A stretch of DNA of 47,528 nucleotides from Paracoccaceae bacterium (GCA_024304855.1 JAMWZG010000004.1:1-47528), one strand, 5' to 3'. Positions 8,210 through 18,479 are shown, numbered from the stretch's first letter. Notes: a model not told the origin generated them from the letters alone. Numbers and translations are program-made.

Positions 8210-8295
8210 GGGCCAGTATCCTCTGGCCCTCCCCCAACGGGATGCCGTTGCTGGCAAGCTGCCAAGCCGGGCGGGAAGGTGCAAGCCCCTGCTTG
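8210..8295 (-). promoter_or_regulatory. Array of four hairpins in front of the MFS gene (possible RNA leader)
   Basis: Read on the minus strand, in order: CAAGC-AGGG-GCTTG (8295-8282), TGGCA-GCT-TGCCA (8264-8252), CAACGG-CATC-CCGTTG (8250-8235) and GGGCCAG-AGGATA-CTGGCCC (8229-8210). All four stems are perfect. None is followed by a T-run, so a simple intrinsic terminator is unlikely. It may be a structured leader of the MFS mRNA or processed RNA after the stress-protein gene. I do not recognise a known riboswitch class. Confidence 0.4.
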
Positions 8296-8302
8296 GCCGG
8301 CA

Positions 8303-9166
8303 CTACCGCATCAGAACGACGGGCACCTTGCAGGAGCGGATCATGGCGGTCGTGGTCGAGCCGATGATCAGGCTGCGGATGCGGGAATGGCCGTAAGCGC
8401 CCATCACCAGCATGTCGAACTGCGCCTCTTCGACCAGCTTGCCCAGCGCGGTGTCGGGCTGGCCCGGCAAGATGGCCGTGTCCGCTTCAAGTCCGGCGGC
8501 GCGCAGAAGGGCCTGCGCCTCCTCCAACCCTTTCCTGACCTCGGGCGTGGCGGTGCCGACAGTGACGACATGCACCGTCAGCCCCTGAAACAACGGGCTG
8601 CGGGCGATGTGATCCACGGCCTTGATCGCCGAGGCGCCGCCGTCATAGGCGACCAGCACCTTCGAGATGGGCCGGAAGGCGCGAGAGGCGACGACAACCG
8701 GCTTGTGGCTGGCGCGCACGATGCGTTCAAGGTTCGAGCCCAGATGGCCCTTGGCGAAATCCGCCGCCTCGCCGCGTTTGCCGATCAGGATGACGCGGGC
8801 ATCGCCCTCGACCTCGGCCACGGCTTCGACAAGGTCGCCATGGCGCAGCCGCGTGGTGGCCTCTGTCACGCCGGCGCTTTCCACAATGCTGCGGGCATCC
8901 TCGAGGATGGCGCGGCCCCGGTGGCTGATGAGCCTGGCCCGCTGCGCGTCGAGCGCGGCCAGTTCCTCCAGCAGAGCCGTGCGCGCGCCCAGCTTGATCG
9001 TGCCGGAATGGTCGTTGCTGGCGGGCAAGTCGCGGCGGCCAAGAACGTGGATCAATTCGACCGGCGCGCCCGTGCGCGCGGCGATCCATGCGGCGTGATC
9101 GCAGACCGATGCGGCATAGGCCGAGCCATCGACGAGGGCGACAATCTTGCGGGTGTCCTGTGTCAT
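8303..9166 (-). CDS. Tandem-domain universal stress protein (UspA family)
   Basis: 287 residues forming two Usp domains (about 7-140 and 150-287). The second domain has the ATP-binding signature G-x2-G-x9-G-S in 'GAYGHSRIRSLIIGST' near residue 265; the first has a looser version ('GKRGEAADFAKGHLGSN'). Both begin with the typical beta strand ('KIVALVDGSAYA', 'KVLVAYDGGASA'). Cytosolic stress/energy sensor proteins of this type are often encoded beside anion transporters; here it starts 16 bases after the SulP gene ends, on the same strand, so the two are probably co-transcribed. Confidence 0.93.
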   Translation of the reverse strand: MTQDTRKIVALVDGSAYAASVCDHAAWIAARTGAPVELIHVLGRRDLPASNDHSGTIKLGARTALLEELAALDAQRARLISHRGRAILEDARSIVESAGVTEATTRLRHGDLVEAVAEVEGDARVILIGKRGEAADFAKGHLGSNLERIVRASHKPVVVASRAFRPISKVLVAYDGGASAIKAVDHIARSPLFQGLTVHVVTVGTATPEVRKGLEEAQALLRAAGLEADTAILPGQPDTALGKLVEEAQFDMLVMGAYGHSRIRSLIIGSTTTAMIRSCKVPVVLMR

Positions 9167-9182
9167 CCTCCGCTCCTCTCTC

Positions 9183-10697
9183 TCAATGCGCCATCAGCTT
9201 GTCGATGGCACCGGGTTTGTCATGGATGGCCAGCCTGTCCACGATGGTTTCCGTGGCTTCGTTCATGCCGACAATCTCGACCTCGGCCCCCTCACGGCGG
9301 AACTTGAGGACTGCCATGTCAAGCGCCTGCACCGAGGAGATGTCCCAGATATGGGCGCGGCTGACGTCGATGATGACCTTGTCCAGCGCCTCCCTGAAAT
9401 CGAAGGCGTTCATGAAATCCTCGACCGAGCCGTAGAACATCTGCCCTTCGATCACATAGCTGCGCTGCCGCCCATCGGATGAGATGGTCGATGTGACCTT
9501 GAACAGCTGCGCAATCTTGGCGGCGAAGAAGATGCCCGACAGCAGAACGCCCACCAGCACGCCAATGGCAAGGTTATGGGTGTAGACCACCGTCGCGACG
9601 GTTGCGATCATCACGATGGAGGAGGAACGCGGATGCGTGCGAAGCGCCTTGATCGAGGACCAGGAGAAAGTGCCGATCGAGACCATGATCATGATCGCCA
9701 CCAGTGCGGGCATCGGGATCTGGCTGACCAGATCCCCCAGAAAGACCACGAGGATCAGCAGCACCACACCGGCGGTAAAGCAGGACAGCCGCCCGCGCCC
9801 GCCGGATTTGACGTTGATGATGGACTGGCCGATCATGGCACAGCCCGCCATGCCGCCGATGAACCCCGTGGCGGTATTGGCGATCCCCTGACCGATGCAT
9901 TCCTGATTGCGGTCCGATTTCGTGTCCGTCAGATCATCGACGATGTTCTGTGTCATCAGGCTTTCCAGAAGGCCCACCACAGCGACGGCCACGGCATAGG
10001 GCAGGATGATCATCAGCGTCTCAAGCGTGAGCGGGATGTCAGGGATGAGGAAGACAGGCAACGCGTCGGGCAGCGCGCCCATGTCGCCCACGGTGCGCAC
10101 GTCCCAGCCAAAGATCATGACGAGCGCTGTCAGAACGATGATCGTGACAAGCGGCGAGGGCACCGCCTTGGTCAGCAGCGGGAAAAGGTAGATGATCGCC
10201 AGCCCCGCCGCGACCAGCGCATAGGTCAGCCATGTGACACGACCGGGGTCCAGTTCGGGCAGTTGCGCCATGAAGATCAGGATCGCCAGCGCGTTCACAA
10301 AGCCGGTCATCACCGATTTCGAGACGTAGCGCATCACGAAGCCCAGTTTCAGCAGGCCCATCACGATCTGCAAAAGCCCGGCCAGCACCGTTGCGGCCAG
10401 CAGGTATTGCAGCCCGTGGTCCTTGACCAGCGTGACCATCAGCACCGCCGTCGCGGCGGTCGCGGCCGAGATCATGCCCGGTCGCCCGCCGGTGATCGCC
10501 ACCAGCACAGCGATGGAGAAGCTGGCGTAAAGTCCCACTTTGGGATCAACGCCCGCGATGAGGGAGAAGGCTATCGCCTCGGGGATGAGGGCCAGCGCCA
10601 CGACAAGCCCTGCGATCAGGTCGGCGCGGATATTGCCCGTCCATTGGCGGCGATACGTATCAATCGAGATCATCTGCAATCCGTTCATCTTCGACAT
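9183..10697 (-). CDS. SulP family anion transporter with STAS domain
   Basis: 504 residues from the ATG at 10697 (two more in-frame ATGs follow at 10688 and 10673; an open frame to 10841 adds a basic, non-membrane stretch). The N-terminal membrane domain has the SulP opening '[20 protein letters not shown]' and '[21 protein letters not shown]'; the last ~110 residues form a cytoplasmic STAS domain ('[20 protein letters not shown]'). SulP proteins carry sulfate, bicarbonate or other anions, usually with Na+ or H+; the ion cannot be deduced. The universal stress gene follows directly. The start choice is uncertain by a few codons. Confidence 0.92.
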   Translation of the reverse strand: MSKMNGLQMISIDTYRRQWTGNIRADLIAGLVVALALIPEAIAFSLIAGVDPKVGLYASFSIAVLVAITGGRPGMISAATAATAVLMVTLVKDHGLQYLLAATVLAGLLQIVMGLLKLGFVMRYVSKSVMTGFVNALAILIFMAQLPELDPGRVTWLTYALVAAGLAIIYLFPLLTKAVPSPLVTIIVLTALVMIFGWDVRTVGDMGALPDALPVFLIPDIPLTLETLMIILPYAVAVAVVGLLESLMTQNIVDDLTDTKSDRNQECIGQGIANTATGFIGGMAGCAMIGQSIINVKSGGRGRLSCFTAGVVLLILVVFLGDLVSQIPMPALVAIMIMVSIGTFSWSSIKALRTHPRSSSIVMIATVATVVYTHNLAIGVLVGVLLSGIFFAAKIAQLFKVTSTISSDGRQRSYVIEGQMFYGSVEDFMNAFDFREALDKVIIDVSRAHIWDISSVQALDMAVLKFRREGAEVEIVGMNEATETIVDRLAIHDKPGAIDKLMAH

Positions 10698-10954
10698 GCG
10701 CCCAGCCGGGCCGTGTCGATGCCATCTGTCTGGCCTGTTCGGTTTGTCCGGCGGATCGGCGGCCGGAAGAGCCACTCGGGGATTGCACCCAAGTCCATGT
10801 TCGCTGCGTTGCGGCTTACCGCGCGCAGACCGGCTTGCCAACCCCGAAAGGGCGCTGCGTCATGTCGCCCGCTGCGGCAGAGGCTGCGCGCGGGGTGTTT
10901 CCATTCGCCGCGAAGGCATTACCTTGCGGTCAGAGGAACAGCCAAGGATCTGCG

Positions 10955-11605
10955 ATGCTGCTTTGCCTGCGCGATGTGACCAAGACCTATGCGGGCACCG
11001 AAACCCCGGTGCTGCGCGGTGTGTCGCTGGATCTGGACCGGGGCGGGATGCTGGCGCTGACGGGTGAATCCGGGTCGGGCAAAAGCACGCTGCTGCATCT
11101 GATCGGCGGCCTGGATACGGCGGATCGCGGCGTGGTCGCGGTGGACGGGACGGACCTGACGCCGCTGGACGATGCGGGGCGCGCCGCTCTGCGGCGCGGG
11201 ACGGTGGGGGTGATCTTTCAGCAGTTCAACCTGATCCCGTCACTGACGGTGGCGGCCAATATCGCCTTTCAGGCCCGGCTGGCAGGGCGGCAGGACGCAG
11301 CCCGTGACCGGATGCTGGCGGAACGGTTGGGCCTGTCGGATCATCTGCACAAATACCCCGAGCAATTGTCGGGCGGACAGCAACAGCGGGTCGCTATTGC
11401 ACGCACCCTTGCCCCGCAGCCGGCGCTGGTTCTGGCGGATGAGCCGACCGGCAATCTGGACGAGGGCACGGCGGACACTGTGATGGCGCTGCTGCGTGAT
11501 CTGGTGGCGGAAACCGGGGCGGGGCTGATCCTTGTCACCCATTCCGAGCGTCTGGCCGCAATGTTGCCAAGCCGCCTGCATCTGCGCGCAGGGGTCTTGG
11601 CGTGA
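10955..11605 (+). CDS. ABC transporter ATPase (LolD/MacB-like, partner of an FtsX-type permease)
   Basis: 216 residues from the ATG at 10955, with AAGGATC upstream. Walker A is GESGSGKST (residues 37-45), the signature is [12 protein letters not shown], Walker B is [13 protein letters not shown], followed by the switch His in 'LVTHSE'. Short length and sequence style fit the LolD/MacB group that drives export or extraction of lipoproteins and peptides without moving substrate through the membrane. The stop overlaps the GTG of the permease gene (GTGA), so they are made as a unit. It is divergent from the SulP gene with 257 bp between. Confidence 0.93.
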   Translation: MLLCLRDVTKTYAGTETPVLRGVSLDLDRGGMLALTGESGSGKSTLLHLIGGLDTADRGVVAVDGTDLTPLDDAGRAALRRGTVGVIFQQFNLIPSLTVAANIAFQARLAGRQDAARDRMLAERLGLSDHLHKYPEQLSGGQQQRVAIARTLAPQPALVLADEPTGNLDEGTADTVMALLRDLVAETGAGLILVTHSERLAAMLPSRLHLRAGVLA

Positions 11606-14001
11606 GTATTGGCCTGAACGGGGCGATCCTGTCGGCGCTGGCCTCCCACTGGTGGCGCAACCCGATGCAACTGCTGACACTTCTGGCGGGGCTGGCGCTG
11701 GCCACGGCGTTGTGGTCCGGGGTGCAGGCGATCAATGCCGAGGCGCGGGCCAGCTATGACGCGGCGGCGGCCACATTGGGCGAGGGGCAGTTCGCCCAGA
11801 TCACCGCGCGCGATGGCGGAGCGATTGCGCAGGAGACTTATGTCGCGCTCAGGCGGGCGGGTTGGGCCGTGTCGCCGGTTGTCGAGGGGCGGCTGGACGG
11901 GGTGCGCCTGATCGGGCTGGAACCGTTGACCGCCCCCGGTGGATTGGGGCCGGTGCGCGCGGACAGTGGCGCGGATCTGGGGGCCTTTCTGGCAGGCGCG
12001 GGCCAGATCTTCGCGCAGGCCGAGACGCTGGCGCGTCTGCCAGACACGGGCGCGCAGGGCGTGGCCAGCCCCGATGTGGCCCCGAATACCGCGCTGACGG
12101 ACATCGGGCTGGCCCAGCGCCTGCTGGGGCGGGCGGGGCAGATCGACCGGCTGATCGTGGCCCCGCAGCAACCCCTGACACGGGTGCCGCTGGCAGAAGT
12201 GGCCCCCGACCTGATCCAGAGCGCCCCGCAGGACGGCGGCGACATCGCGCAGTTGACCGACAGTTTTCACCTGAACCTGACCGCCTTTGGTCTGCTGTCC
12301 TTTGCCGTGGGGCTGTTCATCGTGCATGGGGCCATCGGTCTGGCCTTTGAGCAGCGCCGCCCGATGGTGCGGACCCTGCGGGCGCTGGGTGCGCCGCTCT
12401 GGCGGCTGATCGCCTTGATGGCGGTGGAACTGGCGGTGCTGGCGCTGGTGGCAGGCCTGATCGGGGTGGGGTTGGGTTATGTCATCGCGGCGGCGCTGCT
12501 GCCGGATGTGGCGGCCACGTTGCGCGGGCTTTACGGGGCTGATGTCGCGGGGCAACTGAGCCTGCGTCCCGCGTGGTGGCTGTCGGGTCTGGCCATCGCA
12601 GTGGGAGGCACGGCCGTCGCGGCCTTCGGGGCGCTATGGTCGCTGGCACGGATGCCGCTGCTGAGCGGGCGGCAGGCGCGGGCGATGGGCATGGGACGCA
12701 GCCAGCGGGTGCAGTCTGTCGCGGCGCTGGTGCTGCTGATCCTCTCGGGCGGGCTTGCCCTTTGGGGGCAGGGGCTGGTGGCCGGGTTCGTGATGCTGGG
12801 CGCGCTGTTGATCGGGGGCGCGCTGGCGCTGCCGCCGCTTCTGGCGCGCGGTCTGATGCTGGCGGAGGCGCGCGCGCGCAGGCCGGTGGCGCAGTGGTTC
12901 TGGGCCGATACGCGCCAACAGGTGCCGGGTCTGTCACTGGCACTGATGGCCCTGATGCTGGCAATGGCGGCGAATGTGGGCGTATCCACGATGGTGTCAT
13001 CCTTCCGGCTGACCTTTACCGGCTTTCTGGATCAACGTCTGGCGTCAGAGCTTTATGTCAGTGCCGCAGATCAGGCGCAGGCCGAGGCGATCATCGCGCT
13101 GGCCACGCAAGAGGCGCAGGCCATTCTGCCCCTGCTGTCCACGGATGCGACCGTCGCGGGGTTGCCGGTGCAAATCTATGGCGCGCGGGATCACGCGACC
13201 TATCGTGACAACTGGCAGTTCCTGCAAGCGGAACCCTCTGTCTGGGATGCGCTGGCGCGGGGCGAGGGTGTGCTGGTCAATGAACAGCTTTACCGCCGGG
13301 CCGGGTTGGATCTGGGGGCGATGGTGCCTGTCGGTGCGGGTGTGACGCTGCCGGTGCTTGGCATTTATGGCGATTACGGCAATCCCATCGGACAGGTCAT
13401 CGTGACCGAGGATCTGTTCCGAGCGCAGTTCCCGGCGATCACCGCGCTGCGGTTCGGGCTGCGCACCGATCCTGCGCGGGTCGATCCCCTGCGCGCCGCG
13501 CTGCGCGAACGGGCGGGTGTGCCGGAGACGGCCATGGTCGATCAGGCGGCGATCAAGGCCATGTCGCTGGCGGTGTTCGAGCGGACCTTTACCGTCACCA
13601 CCGCGCTGAACGTGCTGACCCTGGCCGTGGCGGGGTTTGCGATCCTGATGAGCCTGCTGACGCTGGCCGCGATGCGCCTGCCGCAGCTTGCCCCGGTCTG
13701 GGCTTTGGGCCTGACGCGGCGCAGGCTGGCGGGGCTGGACCTGATCCGCGCCGTGGTGCTGGCGGCGCTGACGGGGGCGCTGGCGCTGCCGCTGGGGCTG
13801 GCCCTCGCCTGGGCGCTGCTGGCCGTGGTGAATGTCGAGGCCTTCGGCTGGCGCTTGCCGATGTATCTGTTCCCGCTGGATTATCTGCGGCTGGGTCTGC
13901 TGGCGTTGCTGGCGGCCGCGCTGGCCGCACTCTGGCCCGCGTGGCGGTTGTCGCGCATTCCGCCCGCGCAATTGTTGGGAGTGTTTCGCCATGAACGTTA
14001 A
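11602..14001 (+). CDS. FtsX-type ABC permease, large two-block form
   Basis: 799 residues starting at a GTG that overlaps the ATPase stop. The first membrane segment is near residues 22-42, a periplasmic block of about 200 residues follows, then several segments around 225-420, a second soluble block (about 460-660) and a final set of membrane helices to the end. This is two FtsX repeats in one chain, as in permeases of the AttG/YbbP type. With the ATPase and the secreted lipocalin-like protein downstream it resembles the AttFGH arrangement of Agrobacterium. The cargo is unknown; a role at the cell envelope is likely. Confidence 0.88.
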   Translation: MSIGLNGAILSALASHWWRNPMQLLTLLAGLALATALWSGVQAINAEARASYDAAAATLGEGQFAQITARDGGAIAQETYVALRRAGWAVSPVVEGRLDGVRLIGLEPLTAPGGLGPVRADSGADLGAFLAGAGQIFAQAETLARLPDTGAQGVASPDVAPNTALTDIGLAQRLLGRAGQIDRLIVAPQQPLTRVPLAEVAPDLIQSAPQDGGDIAQLTDSFHLNLTAFGLLSFAVGLFIVHGAIGLAFEQRRPMVRTLRALGAPLWRLIALMAVELAVLALVAGLIGVGLGYVIAAALLPDVAATLRGLYGADVAGQLSLRPAWWLSGLAIAVGGTAVAAFGALWSLARMPLLSGRQARAMGMGRSQRVQSVAALVLLILSGGLALWGQGLVAGFVMLGALLIGGALALPPLLARGLMLAEARARRPVAQWFWADTRQQVPGLSLALMALMLAMAANVGVSTMVSSFRLTFTGFLDQRLASELYVSAADQAQAEAIIALATQEAQAILPLLSTDATVAGLPVQIYGARDHATYRDNWQFLQAEPSVWDALARGEGVLVNEQLYRRAGLDLGAMVPVGAGVTLPVLGIYGDYGNPIGQVIVTEDLFRAQFPAITALRFGLRTDPARVDPLRAALRERAGVPETAMVDQAAIKAMSLAVFERTFTVTTALNVLTLAVAGFAILMSLLTLAAMRLPQLAPVWALGLTRRRLAGLDLIRAVVLAALTGALALPLGLALAWALLAVVNVEAFGWRLPMYLFPLDYLRLGLLALLAAALAALWPAWRLSRIPPAQLLGVFRHER

Positions 14002-15028
14002 GGCGCTGCTGCTGGCCCTTCTGCTGCCGATGCAGGCGGTGGCGCAGGGTTTTGCCGGGCTGGGGGCCGCGGTGGATGATTTCGCTGTCCCCCTGCCCGG
14101 CCGCGCGCTGGAGTTTCCGGCCGATCATGGCGCGCATCCGGCCTATCGGATCGAGTGGTGGTATCTGACGGCCAATATGACCGGGCCGGACGGCACACCT
14201 TATGGGTTGCAATGGACGCTGTTCCGCTCGGCCCTTGCCCCGCAGGATGGTGAGGGGTGGGAGACGCCGCAGCTTTGGATGGGCCATGCCGCCGTGACGA
14301 CGCCCGAGGCGCATGTCGTGGCCGAACGGCTGGCGCGTGGGGGCATCGGACAGGCGGGTGTGGTGGCCGATCCTTTCGCGGCATGGATCGACGACTGGGC
14401 GATGGAGGGGCCGGATTTCGACAACCTGCGCCTGCGGGCCTCGGGTGCGGAGTTCGCCTATGATGTGGCCTTGACGGCGACGGGGCCGCTGATCCGGCAC
14501 GGGCAGGACGGCTATTCGGTGAAATCGGCCGCCGGGCAGGCCAGTTACTACTATTCGCAGCCCTTTTTTGATCTGAAGGGCACTCTGACCCTGCCGGAGG
14601 GTGCGGTTCCGGTGACGGGGCGGGCCTGGCTGGACCGGGAATGGTCTTCGCAGCCCTTGGCGGCGGATCAGACCGGGTGGGACTGGTTTTCGCTGTCCTT
14701 TGACACGGGGGACAAGATGATGGGGTTTATCCTGCGCGGCGACACGGATTACACCGCCGCCACATGGATCAGCGCCGATGGGCAGGCGACGCCCTATCCT
14801 GACGGGGCTTTTGCCGCCGCGCCGCTGGCGTGGCATGAGGTGGCGGGGCGGCGGGTGCCGACAGGATGGCAGGTGCGCCTTCCCGACCGGGGCGTGGATG
14901 TGACAGTGACGGCACTGAACCCCGATGCCTGGATGGCGACCTCGGTGCCCTATTGGGAGGGGCCGGTGACAATCAGCGGCAGCCATGGCGGCGTGGGCTA
15001 TCTGGAGATGACGGGCTATGACGACTGA
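13991..15028 (+). CDS. Secreted CrtC/AttH-like lipocalin-fold protein (COG5621 type)
   Basis: 345 residues. The ATG at 13991 lies inside the last codons of the permease (11-base overlap) and opens a Sec signal peptide ending QAVA. The mature protein has the family pattern 'HPAYRIEWWYLTANM' near residue 45, 'WTLFRSALAP' and the later 'GRAWLDREWSSQPL' near residue 215 and 'GWDWFSLSFD'. The fold is a double lipocalin related to carotenoid 1,2-hydratase. Members next to FtsX-type ABC genes are called 'predicted secreted hydrolase'; the reaction is not established. No carotenoid genes are nearby, so a pigment role is unlikely. Confidence 0.85.
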   Translation: MNVKALLLALLLPMQAVAQGFAGLGAAVDDFAVPLPGRALEFPADHGAHPAYRIEWWYLTANMTGPDGTPYGLQWTLFRSALAPQDGEGWETPQLWMGHAAVTTPEAHVVAERLARGGIGQAGVVADPFAAWIDDWAMEGPDFDNLRLRASGAEFAYDVALTATGPLIRHGQDGYSVKSAAGQASYYYSQPFFDLKGTLTLPEGAVPVTGRAWLDREWSSQPLAADQTGWDWFSLSFDTGDKMMGFILRGDTDYTAATWISADGQATPYPDGAFAAAPLAWHEVAGRRVPTGWQVRLPDRGVDVTVTALNPDAWMATSVPYWEGPVTISGSHGGVGYLEMTGYDD

Positions 15029-15587
15029 TCCCCACCCCTGGGCTGCCACGTTGGAGGGTTTGCGCGAACAGGTCTGGCTACGGCTGGTGCGCGGGGTGGC
15101 CGACCGCCGCGCGGCCGCGCGTCATCCGACCTTTGCCACTGTCTCGCCCGCAGGCTGGCCCGAGGCGCGAACGGTCGTGTTGCGCGGGGCCGATCCTGCC
15201 GCCGCAATGCTGGAGGTGCATACCGATCTGCATTCGGCCAAGGTCGCGGCACTGCGCGCGACGCCCCGCGCGGCGCTTCATGTGTGGGAAGCATCGGCCC
15301 ATCTGCAAATCCGCCTGATGACCGAGGTGACGATCCTGACCGGCGCGGCTGTGGCCGAGGCATGGGCAAGGGTGCCTGATCCGTCGCGGCAAAGCTATGG
15401 CACAAGGCCCGCGCCCGGCACGCCGATTGCTGCGGCGCTGGAGTATGACAAGCCCGCTGATCCCGCCAGTTTCACCGTGCTGCGTTGCGCGGTGCAGGCG
15501 ATGGACATCGTGCATCTGGGGCCGCAGCACCGGCGCGCGCGGTTTGATCGCGCGGATGGCTGGGCCGGGCAATGGCTGGCGCCATGA
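15018..15587 (+). CDS. Pyridoxamine 5'-phosphate oxidase-like FMN-binding protein
   Basis: 189 residues. The split-barrel opening 'HPTFATVSPAGWPEARTVVLRG' (residues 37-58) and 'TDLHSAKVAALRATPRAALHVW' fit the PNPOx-like family that binds FMN; the C-terminal 'DIVHLGPQHRRARFDR' is typical of alphaproteobacterial members. It overlaps the end of the lipocalin gene by 11 bases, so the four genes from 10955 probably form one transcript. It is shorter than true PdxH and lacks its usual C-terminal end, so vitamin B6 synthesis is not claimed. Confidence 0.82.
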   Translation: MTTDPHPWAATLEGLREQVWLRLVRGVADRRAAARHPTFATVSPAGWPEARTVVLRGADPAAAMLEVHTDLHSAKVAALRATPRAALHVWEASAHLQIRLMTEVTILTGAAVAEAWARVPDPSRQSYGTRPAPGTPIAAALEYDKPADPASFTVLRCAVQAMDIVHLGPQHRRARFDRADGWAGQWLAP

Positions 15588-15696
15588 GGGGGGGGTTGAA
15601 CCCCGGCGATTTTCCCCGCTGATCCTTCCCGGCCACTTGGCGCGGGGCGGCGCAGCGACTATCACGGCGGTTCCGAACCATCGAAGGATCTTGCCA

Positions 15697-18069
15697 GTGA
15701 CCGACATCGCCGACCGTATCGCCCGCAGCATCGCCACTGAAATCAGCGCCAATCCCGCGCAGGTGGCGGCTGCCGTGACCCTGCTGGACGGGGGCGCGAC
15801 CGTGCCCTTCATCGCGCGCTACCGCAAGGAGGTGACGGGGGGCCTGGACGACACGCAGCTGCGCAATCTGGCAGACCGGCTGTCATACCTGCGCGAGCTT
15901 GAGGCGCGCCGGGCGGTCATTCTGGGGTCGATCAAGGACCAGGGCAAGCTGACCGATGCGCTGGCCCGCTCCATCGCCGGGGCCGAGACCAAGGCCGCGC
16001 TGGAAGACATCTACCTGCCCTACAAGCCCAAGCGGCGCACCAAGGCGATGATCGCGCGGGAAAACGGGCTGGAGCCGCTGTTGCAGGCGATTCTGGCGGA
16101 TCGCAGGACCGCGCCCGAGACGCTGGCGCAGGGGTATCTGTCCGAAGCGGTGCCCGGTGTGAAAGAGGCGCTGGAGGGTGCACGCGACATTCTGGCCGAG
16201 GGGTTGAGCGAGAACGCGACCCTGTTGGGCCGCCTGCGCGATTTCATGCGCGCCGAGGCGCTGATCACCGCCAAGGTCGTGCCCGGCAAGGAAGAGGCTG
16301 GGGCCAAATTCTCGGATTACTTCGATCACCGCGAGGGCTGGGGCAAGATCCCCTCGCACCGGGCGCTGGCGATCCTGCGCGCCGCCAAGGAGGAGGTGGT
16401 GACAGTGGACATCGCCCCCGATCCCGAGACGGGCGCGCCACGGGCGGTGAACATGGTGGCGGGTGCCATCGGCATCACCGGAGACGGGCCGGGCGATGAC
16501 TGGCTGCGCAAGGCGGCCGGCTGGACATGGCGCGTCAAGCTGAGCCTGTCGATGTATGTGGATCTGATGGGCGAATTGCGCCAGCGCGCCCATGAGGAGG
16601 CGATTGCCGTCTTTGCCCGCAACCTCAAGGACTTGTTGCTGGCGGCCCCCGCCGGTCCGCGGCCCACGCTGGGCCTTGATCCCGGTATCCGCACCGGGGT
16701 GAAGGCGGCGGTGGTGGATGCCACGGGCAAGGTTCTGGACACGGCGACGCTTTACCCGTTCCAGCCGAAGAACGATCTGCGCGGGGCGCAGGTCGAGATT
16801 GTCAGACTGATCCGCAAACATGGGGTGGAGCTGGTGGCGATCGGCAATGGCACCGCCAGCCGGGAGACCGAACGGCTGGTGGCCGAAACGCTGAAGGCCT
16901 TGCCTGCGAGTGACAAGCGCCCGGCCAGCGTGATCGTGTCCGAGGCCGGGGCCTCGGTCTATTCCGCTTCGGAACTGGCGGCGAAGGAGTTTCCCGATCT
17001 TGACGTGTCCCTGCGCGGGGCGGTGTCAATTGCCCGCCGCCTGCAAGACCCGCTGGCGGAACTGGTCAAGATCACGCCGCAATCCATTGGCGTAGGCCAG
17101 TATCAGCATGATGTGGACCAGCGCCGCCTGACGCAGGCCCTGGATGCGGTGGTGGAAGATGCGGTGAACGCGGTGGGCGTGGATCTGAACATGGCCTCGG
17201 CCCCCTTGCTGGCGCGGGTGGCAGGGCTGGGCGCGTCTCTGGCGCAGGCCATCGTCAGTCACCGCGATGCCAATGGCCCCTTCCCCTCGCGCAAGGCGCT
17301 GCTGAAGGTGGCGGGGCTGGGGCCCAAGGCCTTCGAGCAGAGCGCGGGCTTTCTGCGGCTGCGCGACAGTGTCGAGCCGCTGGATGCCACATCCGTCCAC
17401 CCCGAGGCTTATGGCGTGGCGCGCCGCATCGTGCAGGCCTGCGGACGCGACATCCGCGCCATCATGGGCGCGCCTGACGCGCTGCGGGGATTGCGCGCGG
17501 AACAGTTCGTGGATGATACTTTCGGCCTGCCCACCGTGCGCGACATTCTGGCCGAGCTGGAAAAACCAGGCCGCGACCCCCGGCCCAGTTTTGTCACCGC
17601 GCGCTTTGCCGATGGGGTGGATGACATCAAGGATCTGCGCCCCGGCATGATGCTGGAAGGGACCGTGACCAATGTGGCCGCCTTTGGGGCCTTTGTGGAT
17701 ATCGGCGTGCATCAGGACGGGCTGGTGCATGTCAGCCAGTTGGCCGACCGTTTTGTCAAAGACCCGCATGAGGTGGTCAAGGCCGGTGACGTGGTCAAGG
17801 TGCGCGTGACCGAGGTGGATGTCGCGCGCAAGCGCATCGGCCTGACCATGCGCAAGGATGGCGGGGCTGAGGAGGCATCCGATCGCGCGCGCCCGGGGGC
17901 TAAACAAGGGGCCAAACAGGGGTCCAAACCGGGGGCGGATCACCGGGGGCCGCGCAAGCCGGCGCAGGCTGGCAAACCGGGGCAGGCCAAGCCTGCCGGA
18001 GCACCCTCGGCTGATGCGAACAGCGCCTTGGGTGCGGCGCTTCTGCAAGCGATGCGCGGGAAAAACTGA
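15697..18069 (+). CDS. tex: Tex, RNA-binding transcription accessory protein
   Basis: 790 residues from a GTG at 15697 with AAGGATC upstream. Domains in order: helical Tex N-domain (about 1-200), YqgF/RNase H-like domain beginning 'PTLGLDPGIRTGVKAAVVD' near residue 322, helix-hairpin-helix region (about 497-560, 'LLARVAGLGASLAQAIV'), and an S1 RNA-binding domain (about 645-718, 'GTVTNVAAFGAFVDIGVHQD'). After it comes a tail of about 70 residues rich in Gly, Lys, Pro and Ala, probably disordered and nucleic-acid binding. Tex is a conserved cytosolic factor acting with RNA polymerase and nucleic acids. It appears to be a single gene. Confidence 0.97.
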   Translation: MTDIADRIARSIATEISANPAQVAAAVTLLDGGATVPFIARYRKEVTGGLDDTQLRNLADRLSYLRELEARRAVILGSIKDQGKLTDALARSIAGAETKAALEDIYLPYKPKRRTKAMIARENGLEPLLQAILADRRTAPETLAQGYLSEAVPGVKEALEGARDILAEGLSENATLLGRLRDFMRAEALITAKVVPGKEEAGAKFSDYFDHREGWGKIPSHRALAILRAAKEEVVTVDIAPDPETGAPRAVNMVAGAIGITGDGPGDDWLRKAAGWTWRVKLSLSMYVDLMGELRQRAHEEAIAVFARNLKDLLLAAPAGPRPTLGLDPGIRTGVKAAVVDATGKVLDTATLYPFQPKNDLRGAQVEIVRLIRKHGVELVAIGNGTASRETERLVAETLKALPASDKRPASVIVSEAGASVYSASELAAKEFPDLDVSLRGAVSIARRLQDPLAELVKITPQSIGVGQYQHDVDQRRLTQALDAVVEDAVNAVGVDLNMASAPLLARVAGLGASLAQAIVSHRDANGPFPSRKALLKVAGLGPKAFEQSAGFLRLRDSVEPLDATSVHPEAYGVARRIVQACGRDIRAIMGAPDALRGLRAEQFVDDTFGLPTVRDILAELEKPGRDPRPSFVTARFADGVDDIKDLRPGMMLEGTVTNVAAFGAFVDIGVHQDGLVHVSQLADRFVKDPHEVVKAGDVVKVRVTEVDVARKRIGLTMRKDGGAEEASDRARPGAKQGAKQGSKPGADHRGPRKPAQAGKPGQAKPAGAPSADANSALGAALLQAMRGKN

Positions 18070-18083
18070 CCCTCGGACATGAT

Positions 18084-18116
18084 CCCGCGCCGCCTGTCAC
18101 GGGACAGCGGCGCGGG
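18084..18116. terminator. GC-rich hairpin between tex and the convergent small membrane gene
   Basis: CCCGCGCCG (18084-18092) pairs perfectly with CGGCGCGGG (18108-18116), with further inner pairing (CTGT/ACAG). It lies between two convergent stop codons and could end both transcripts. The T-run after it is weak on either strand. Confidence 0.5.
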
Positions 18117-18137
18117 GTCCGGTTTCTGGATCCCGGA

Positions 18138-18479
18138 TCAGTCGTTCTGCGTGGCCGGAGCCGTTTCGGTCGGGGCCGTCTGTGCTGGTGCCGTCTCGAC
18201 CGGAGCCTCGGTCTGAGTGTCGGCTGCCGGGGCGTCAGCAGCGGGGGCGGGGGCGTCATTCGTCTCGACGCTGATCGACGTGTTGCCCCCTGCGGGTGCG
18301 GCGGCGTCCGAGGGGATTGTCCCGTCGCCGACCATCACATACCCGATGATCACCACCCCGACCACCAATGCGCCAAGTATGAACCAGATCGCGCCGCTGC
18401 CGCCTGAGGGTTGCGGGGTCGTGCGGTGGATGGTCGTCTGCGTCTCGGTCGGGGTGCGCTGCACATGTGTTTCGTCCAT
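18138..18479 (-). CDS. Single-span membrane protein with Ala/Pro/Thr-rich tail
   Basis: 113 residues from the ATG at 18479, which has AAGGAGAG upstream; an earlier ATG at 18506 lacks this. A polar N-terminus of about 35 residues rich in Thr and Gln is followed by one membrane helix ('GAIWFILGALVVGVVIIGYV') and then a low-complexity tail of Ala, Pro, Thr and acidic residues, which should lie in the periplasm if the N-terminus is inside. No known domain is visible. The type is common in Rhodobacterales as an uncharacterised protein; function unknown. Confidence 0.8.
   Translation of the reverse strand: MDETHVQRTPTETQTTIHRTTPQPSGGSGAIWFILGALVVGVVIIGYVMVGDGTIPSDAAAPAGGNTSISVETNDAPAPAADAPAADTQTEAPVETAPAQTAPTETAPATQND

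Noticed and set aside
8210..8295. Known riboswitch (cobalamin or SAM/SAH type) before the MFS gene
   Set aside because: Some short stretches look suggestive, but the conserved cores of these classes are not present; kept only as an unnamed hairpin array.
6887..9307. Long open frame (806 codons) on the plus strand
   Set aside because: It runs antisense through the MFS and stress-protein genes, crosses the repeat copy, and its product is a Gln/Arg/Gly-rich string without domains. It is a by-product of high GC.
9576..10979. Open frame of 467 codons on the plus strand opposite the SulP gene
   Set aside because: His/Asp/Gln-rich translation typical of the antisense of a membrane-protein gene; no domain, no ribosome site.
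13045..15049. Two large minus-strand frames opposite the permease and lipocalin genes
   Set aside because: Gln/Arg/His-rich antisense products; the plus-strand genes are clear and overlap each other normally.
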